From: an uncultured Muribaculaceae bacterium
GTDB taxonomy: Bacteria; Bacteroidota; Bacteroidia; Bacteroidales; Muribaculaceae
Direction of reading: 5' to 3'
NCBI GenBank assembly: GCA_947381945.1
Contig: CANCXM010000020.1
Span: 1-55,563, forward strand
Length of the DNA: 55,563 nt
Below the pieces are notes generated by a model, which had not been told where the DNA came from, searched no databases, and saw only the letters and a list, made by a program, of their open reading frames with translations. The translations under genes were made by a program, and so were the position numbers. This document shows, in pieces, positions 52,665-55,563 of the stretch; positions within the stretch are counted from its first letter, which is position 1, and each line of letters opens with the position of its first letter.

Positions 52665-54008
52665 ATGACTAAATCTACTGTAAAACCCGCCGACGGTAAG
52701 CTTGGCGTACTCGTAGTAGGACTTGGAGCAGTTACCTCCACCTTCATGACCGGTGTCCTCATGGCCCGCAAAGGTCTTGCAAAGCCTGTCGGCTCAATGA
52801 CTCAATATGACAAAATCCGCGTAGGCAAAGGCGCAGACAAAAAATACCTCCACTACAAGGACATCGTTCCTATGGCCGACCTGAACGACATCGTGTTCGG
52901 CGCATGGGACGTTTATCCCGCAAACGCTTATCAGAGCGCAATGTATGCTGAAGTTCTTAAGGAGAAGGACATCGAGCCTGTGAAGGACGAACTCGAGAAG
53001 ATTGTCCCCATGAAGGCCGCTTTCGACAAGAACTATGCAAAGCGTCTTGACGGCGACAACGTGATGGGCGAAAAGACCCGTTGGGAAATGGCCGAGCAGC
53101 TCCGCGAGGACATCCGCAACTTCAAGAAAGAAAACGGTGTTGACCGCGTCGTTGTCCTCTGGGCCGCTTCTACCGAAGTCTATGTTCCCGTTGACGAGAA
53201 GGTTCACGGCACTCTCGAGGCTCTCGAGGCTGCAATGAAGGCTGACGACAAGGAACACATCGCTCCTTCGATGTGCTACGCTTACGCTGCCCTCAAGGAA
53301 GGTGCTCCCTTCATCATGGGTGCCCCCAACACCACTGTCGACATCCCCGCAATGTGGGAACTCAGCGAGCAGACCGGTATGCCTATCGCAGGCAAGGACT
53401 TCAAGACCGGCCAGACTCTCGTGAAGTCAGGTTTCGCCCCCATCATCGGCACCCGCTGCCTCGGCCTCAACGGCTGGTTCTCAACCAACATCCTCGGTAA
53501 CCGCGACGGCCTCGTGCTCGACGAACCCGCCAACTTCCGCACCAAGGAGGTTTCGAAGCTCTCTACCCTCGAGTCAATCCTCGTTCCCGAGGATCAGCCC
53601 GATCTCTACAACGCCAACTGCGGCGGTGCAGAAGAGGGTGGCCACCAGGGCTACTACCACAAGGTGCGCATCAACTACTATCCCCCGCGCAACGACAGCA
53701 AGGAAGGCTGGGACAACATCGACATCTTCGGCTGGATGGGCTATCCCATGCAGATCAAGATTAACTTCCTCTGCCGCGACTCTATCCTCGCAGCTCCCCT
53801 CTGTCTTGACCTCGTGCTTCTGAGCGACCTCGCTGCCCGCGCCGGCCGTCATGGCATCCAGCGCTTCCTCAGCTTCTTCCTCAAGAGCCCGATGCACGAC
53901 TACACCAAGGGTGAAGTTCCCGTTAACCACCTCTTCCAGCAGTACACTATGCTGAAGAATGCCATCCGCGAGATGGGCGGTTACGAGGCTGACGAAGAAA
54001 TTGACTAA
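52665..54008 (+). CDS. Myo-inositol-1-phosphate synthase
   Basis: A 447-residue NAD-dependent enzyme that converts glucose-6-phosphate to myo-inositol-1-phosphate. The dinucleotide-binding start is GVLVVGLGAVTSTFMTGVLM, and family blocks include the NTTVDIP segment, the GLNGWFSTNILGNRDGLVL segment and DIFGWMGYPMQIKINFLC. It provides head groups for inositol lipids, known in Bacteroides. The biosynthetic partner genes usually found beside it (phosphatase, lipid transferases) are not in this window. Its codon use (CTC, GAC, AAG) suggests high expression. It has its own promoter. Confidence 0.94.
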   Translation: MTKSTVKPADGKLGVLVVGLGAVTSTFMTGVLMARKGLAKPVGSMTQYDKIRVGKGADKKYLHYKDIVPMADLNDIVFGAWDVYPANAYQSAMYAEVLKEKDIEPVKDELEKIVPMKAAFDKNYAKRLDGDNVMGEKTRWEMAEQLREDIRNFKKENGVDRVVVLWAASTEVYVPVDEKVHGTLEALEAAMKADDKEHIAPSMCYAYAALKEGAPFIMGAPNTTVDIPAMWELSEQTGMPIAGKDFKTGQTLVKSGFAPIIGTRCLGLNGWFSTNILGNRDGLVLDEPANFRTKEVSKLSTLESILVPEDQPDLYNANCGGAEEGGHQGYYHKVRINYYPPRNDSKEGWDNIDIFGWMGYPMQIKINFLCRDSILAAPLCLDLVLLSDLAARAGRHGIQRFLSFFLKSPMHDYTKGEVPVNHLFQQYTMLKNAIREMGGYEADEEID

Positions 54009-54088
54009 TTGAATTGAATACATACACATTCATCACATTGGCAATATTATAGCCCAAACCGTAAGGAAAGAAAAATGAAATGAAAAAA

Positions 54089-54127
54089 GTGCGGCCTGTC
54101 GCGACGACAGTCCGCACCTTTTGTTTT
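54089..54127 (+). terminator. Terminator of inositol synthase
   Basis: GTGCGG-C-CTGTCG (54089-54101) pairs with CGACAG-T-CCGCAC (54105-54117), one mismatch, followed by CTTTTGTTTTG. It ends the gene 80 nt after the stop. Confidence 0.9.
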
Positions 54128-54128
54128 G

Positions 54129-54440
54129 CCTATATAGTATAGAGATTCTTTACAGTATAGAGTTCCTCTACAGTATAGAGATTAAAGTATAGAGTATAGA
54201 TAATAGTTTTTTTATCTGTAAGCAACCGCAGATTTGCAGTTGACAGAACTATTATCTGTACTCTATACTTTAATCTCTATACTGTAAAGGAGCCTATAAT
54301 GCAAAGGGTATAGATAATAGTTCTGTTAACTGCACATCCGCGGTTGCTCACAGATAAAAAAACTACTATCTATACCCTATACTTTAATCTCTATACTATA
54401 AAGAAATCTCTATACTGTAAAGAATCTCTATACTATACAG
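54129..54440. repeat. Nested 140-bp inverted repeat between convergent genes
   Basis: The left arm (about 54131-54270) and right arm (about 54302-54440) are reverse complements with roughly 10% mismatches. Each arm contains TATAGAGATT units and a GTATAGATAATAG/CTATTATC inner inverted repeat, so the element is a fold-back of fold-backs. No coding is visible. It separates the inositol synthase and the fimbrillin gene, which run toward each other. Confidence 0.8.
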
Positions 54441-54444
54441 GAGC

Positions 54445-55539
54445 CTACTGGTAATTGGTCGAGACATCGATGAATGTATCGACTGTCGGTGTACCGAATT
54501 CGATTGCACCCATCTCCTCGTTGGAGTTGATGACGAGGTTGTAGATGTAGTGACAGCCGGGCTGCCATGCTCCAAACTTACTTGTCGAGAGCGGGAATTT
54601 CAACAGACCGTCGCCGAATGTAGCTCCTTCGGAAAGATTCTCTGCAGGAGTGTTGGCGTTAGGCCAGAGCTTGTCGCCACTCTTCGCGTCATACACGCAG
54701 CACATGACTGAGATATATGTGTCATTGCCTGTGCCGTTGCTACGCCATGTAAGGGTCTGAGGAATGACAAACTTACCCATTCCCATTCCTTCGCCCTTCT
54801 CTTGGATGTCGACAGGTGTTGTTGTCAGAGTGATAAGCTCGGTCGAATCCTGAGCCATGTGGTAGAGGTAACCGTAAGGTGTATTCTGGTCTGTCCATGT
54901 GCCGACATTCTCCGCAGCCGCTGTCTCCGATGTGGATTCATGCGGGAAGTTGAAATTGCCACGACTCATGATATTGACCATCATCACATTTGAAACCTTT
55001 ACCTTGAGGTCGGTGTTGGACGAGCTCATCTTGATGGTGACCTTCGAAAGCGCGTGACGGAAATTGAACACGACCTGCGCGTTAGGTGCGCCGGTATTTC
55101 CCTTAAGGTCAGGGCTTACAGCATATATAATATCCTCATTGCCGGGATAGGCATCGTAGGCCACAGGTTTCAACGGACCGTCGGCTCCGACCCATGTCTT
55201 AGGCGCGAAAGCATAGAAGTCAACAGCCTCATTTGCCGGCCAGTATTTGACAGGCGAATAGGTCCATGTGTTTTCGCTGGTCTTACTTACTGTCACATTG
55301 TCCATGAAAAGGACGGGAACGTCGTCTGTGCCGGTATAGGCATAGACATTGAACTCTTTAAGATTATTGGTGGTGATGTCGCCGGCTCTTGACAATTCCG
55401 TGTTGGCAGCGAAGCGGATGGCGTTGGAAGCGCTCTCCGGATCCTTGCCCGGATTGTCAGATTCTGACGAACATGACCACAGCCCCATTGCAGCCACACA
55501 TATAGTGGCCAACGGGAGATAAATGTGTTTGTTCTTCAT
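54445..55539 (-). CDS. Fimbrillin family lipoprotein (Mfa-like)
   Basis: A 364-residue lipoprotein with an SPII signal ending LWSC and SSESDNPGK after it. The mature part shows fimbrillin features: NAIRFAANTELSRAGDITTN, the paired domains with VFNFRHALSKVTIKMSS and the DVDIQ-type C-terminal strands ending FIDVSTNYQ. Mfa-like proteins polymerise as surface fimbriae after proteolysis at an arginine near the N-terminus (here LSRAGD). The gene is complete in the window. Its promoter would lie past the window's end. Confidence 0.85.
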   Translation of the reverse strand: MKNKHIYLPLATICVAAMGLWSCSSESDNPGKDPESASNAIRFAANTELSRAGDITTNNLKEFNVYAYTGTDDVPVLFMDNVTVSKTSENTWTYSPVKYWPANEAVDFYAFAPKTWVGADGPLKPVAYDAYPGNEDIIYAVSPDLKGNTGAPNAQVVFNFRHALSKVTIKMSSSNTDLKVKVSNVMMVNIMSRGNFNFPHESTSETAAAENVGTWTDQNTPYGYLYHMAQDSTELITLTTTPVDIQEKGEGMGMGKFVIPQTLTWRSNGTGNDTYISVMCCVYDAKSGDKLWPNANTPAENLSEGATFGDGLLKFPLSTSKFGAWQPGCHYIYNLVINSNEEMGAIEFGTPTVDTFIDVSTNYQ

Positions 55540-55563
55540 ATTGTTAAAATAATTAATGTGTTT

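Noticed and set aside
54129..54440. Possible CRISPR array
   Set aside because: Repeats are palindromic, have no regular unique spacers and no cas genes are near; the structure is a nested inverted repeat.

Overview
The window looks like chromosome of a gut Bacteroidales bacterium, most likely Muribaculaceae (S24-7) or a close relative. The evidence is the Bacteroidetes promoter signature TAnnTTTG in front of most transcription units, the absence of Shine-Dalgarno sequences, a SusC/SusD pair, a fimbrillin, many lipoproteins with SPII signals, alternative GlmU, DUF5106 and a KorAB that uses ferredoxin. The family-level placement is inference. I see no rRNA, tRNA, CRISPR array, transposase or integrase.

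Layout. 1-826: a structured dispersed repeat and no convincing gene. 827-4824: alternative GlmU, a class I aminotransferase, a small lipoprotein and a ROK kinase. 4965-6676: an ABC-type ATPase translationally coupled to a small PD-(D/E)XK-like protein. 6764-10901 (minus): MBL hydrolase, lipoprotein, prolyl oligopeptidase. 11265-11707 (minus): three tiny ORFs behind one promoter. 11943-13479: a second, unrelated ATPase plus PD-(D/E)XK-like pair. 13505-18123: ApbE, DJ-1 and ValS. 18258-25889: housekeeping run (M16 peptidase, DUF5106 thioredoxin-like protein, DoxX, MnmA, bifunctional nuclease, nucleoside transporter, RsmE, KdsA). 26169-31823: FtsX-type permease, MacB-type ATPase, response regulator and histidine kinase, with every gap filled by short-period repeats. 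32252-39055: SusC, SusD and a secreted protein made of two near-identical 190-residue domains. 39245-46099: AAA-ATPase_like/PDDEXK_9 protein, dolichol-phosphate-mannose synthase-like GT2, dihydroorotase and KorAB. 46328-51427 (minus): an operon of a beta-helix protein, a large dockerin-bearing protein and a small cohesin-like protein, behind a roughly 430-nt structured leader. 52665-54008: myo-inositol-1-phosphate synthase. 54445-55539 (minus): a fimbrillin-like lipoprotein.

Most genes are ordinary metabolism and envelope functions. The parts that stand out are: (i) two separate ATPase/nuclease-like couplets resembling two-gene phage-defence modules, plus a fused AAA/PDDEXK protein; (ii) a dispersed element at 121-281 and 52020-52181 whose two copies fold the same way with compensatory base changes; (iii) a leader RNA at 51480-51870 in which one CCCACG can pair with alternative GTGGG segments next to a T-run; (iv) a dockerin and cohesin-like gene pair; (v) large fold-back DNAs between genes. 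All percentages and pairings were made by eye; no search or folding program was run.
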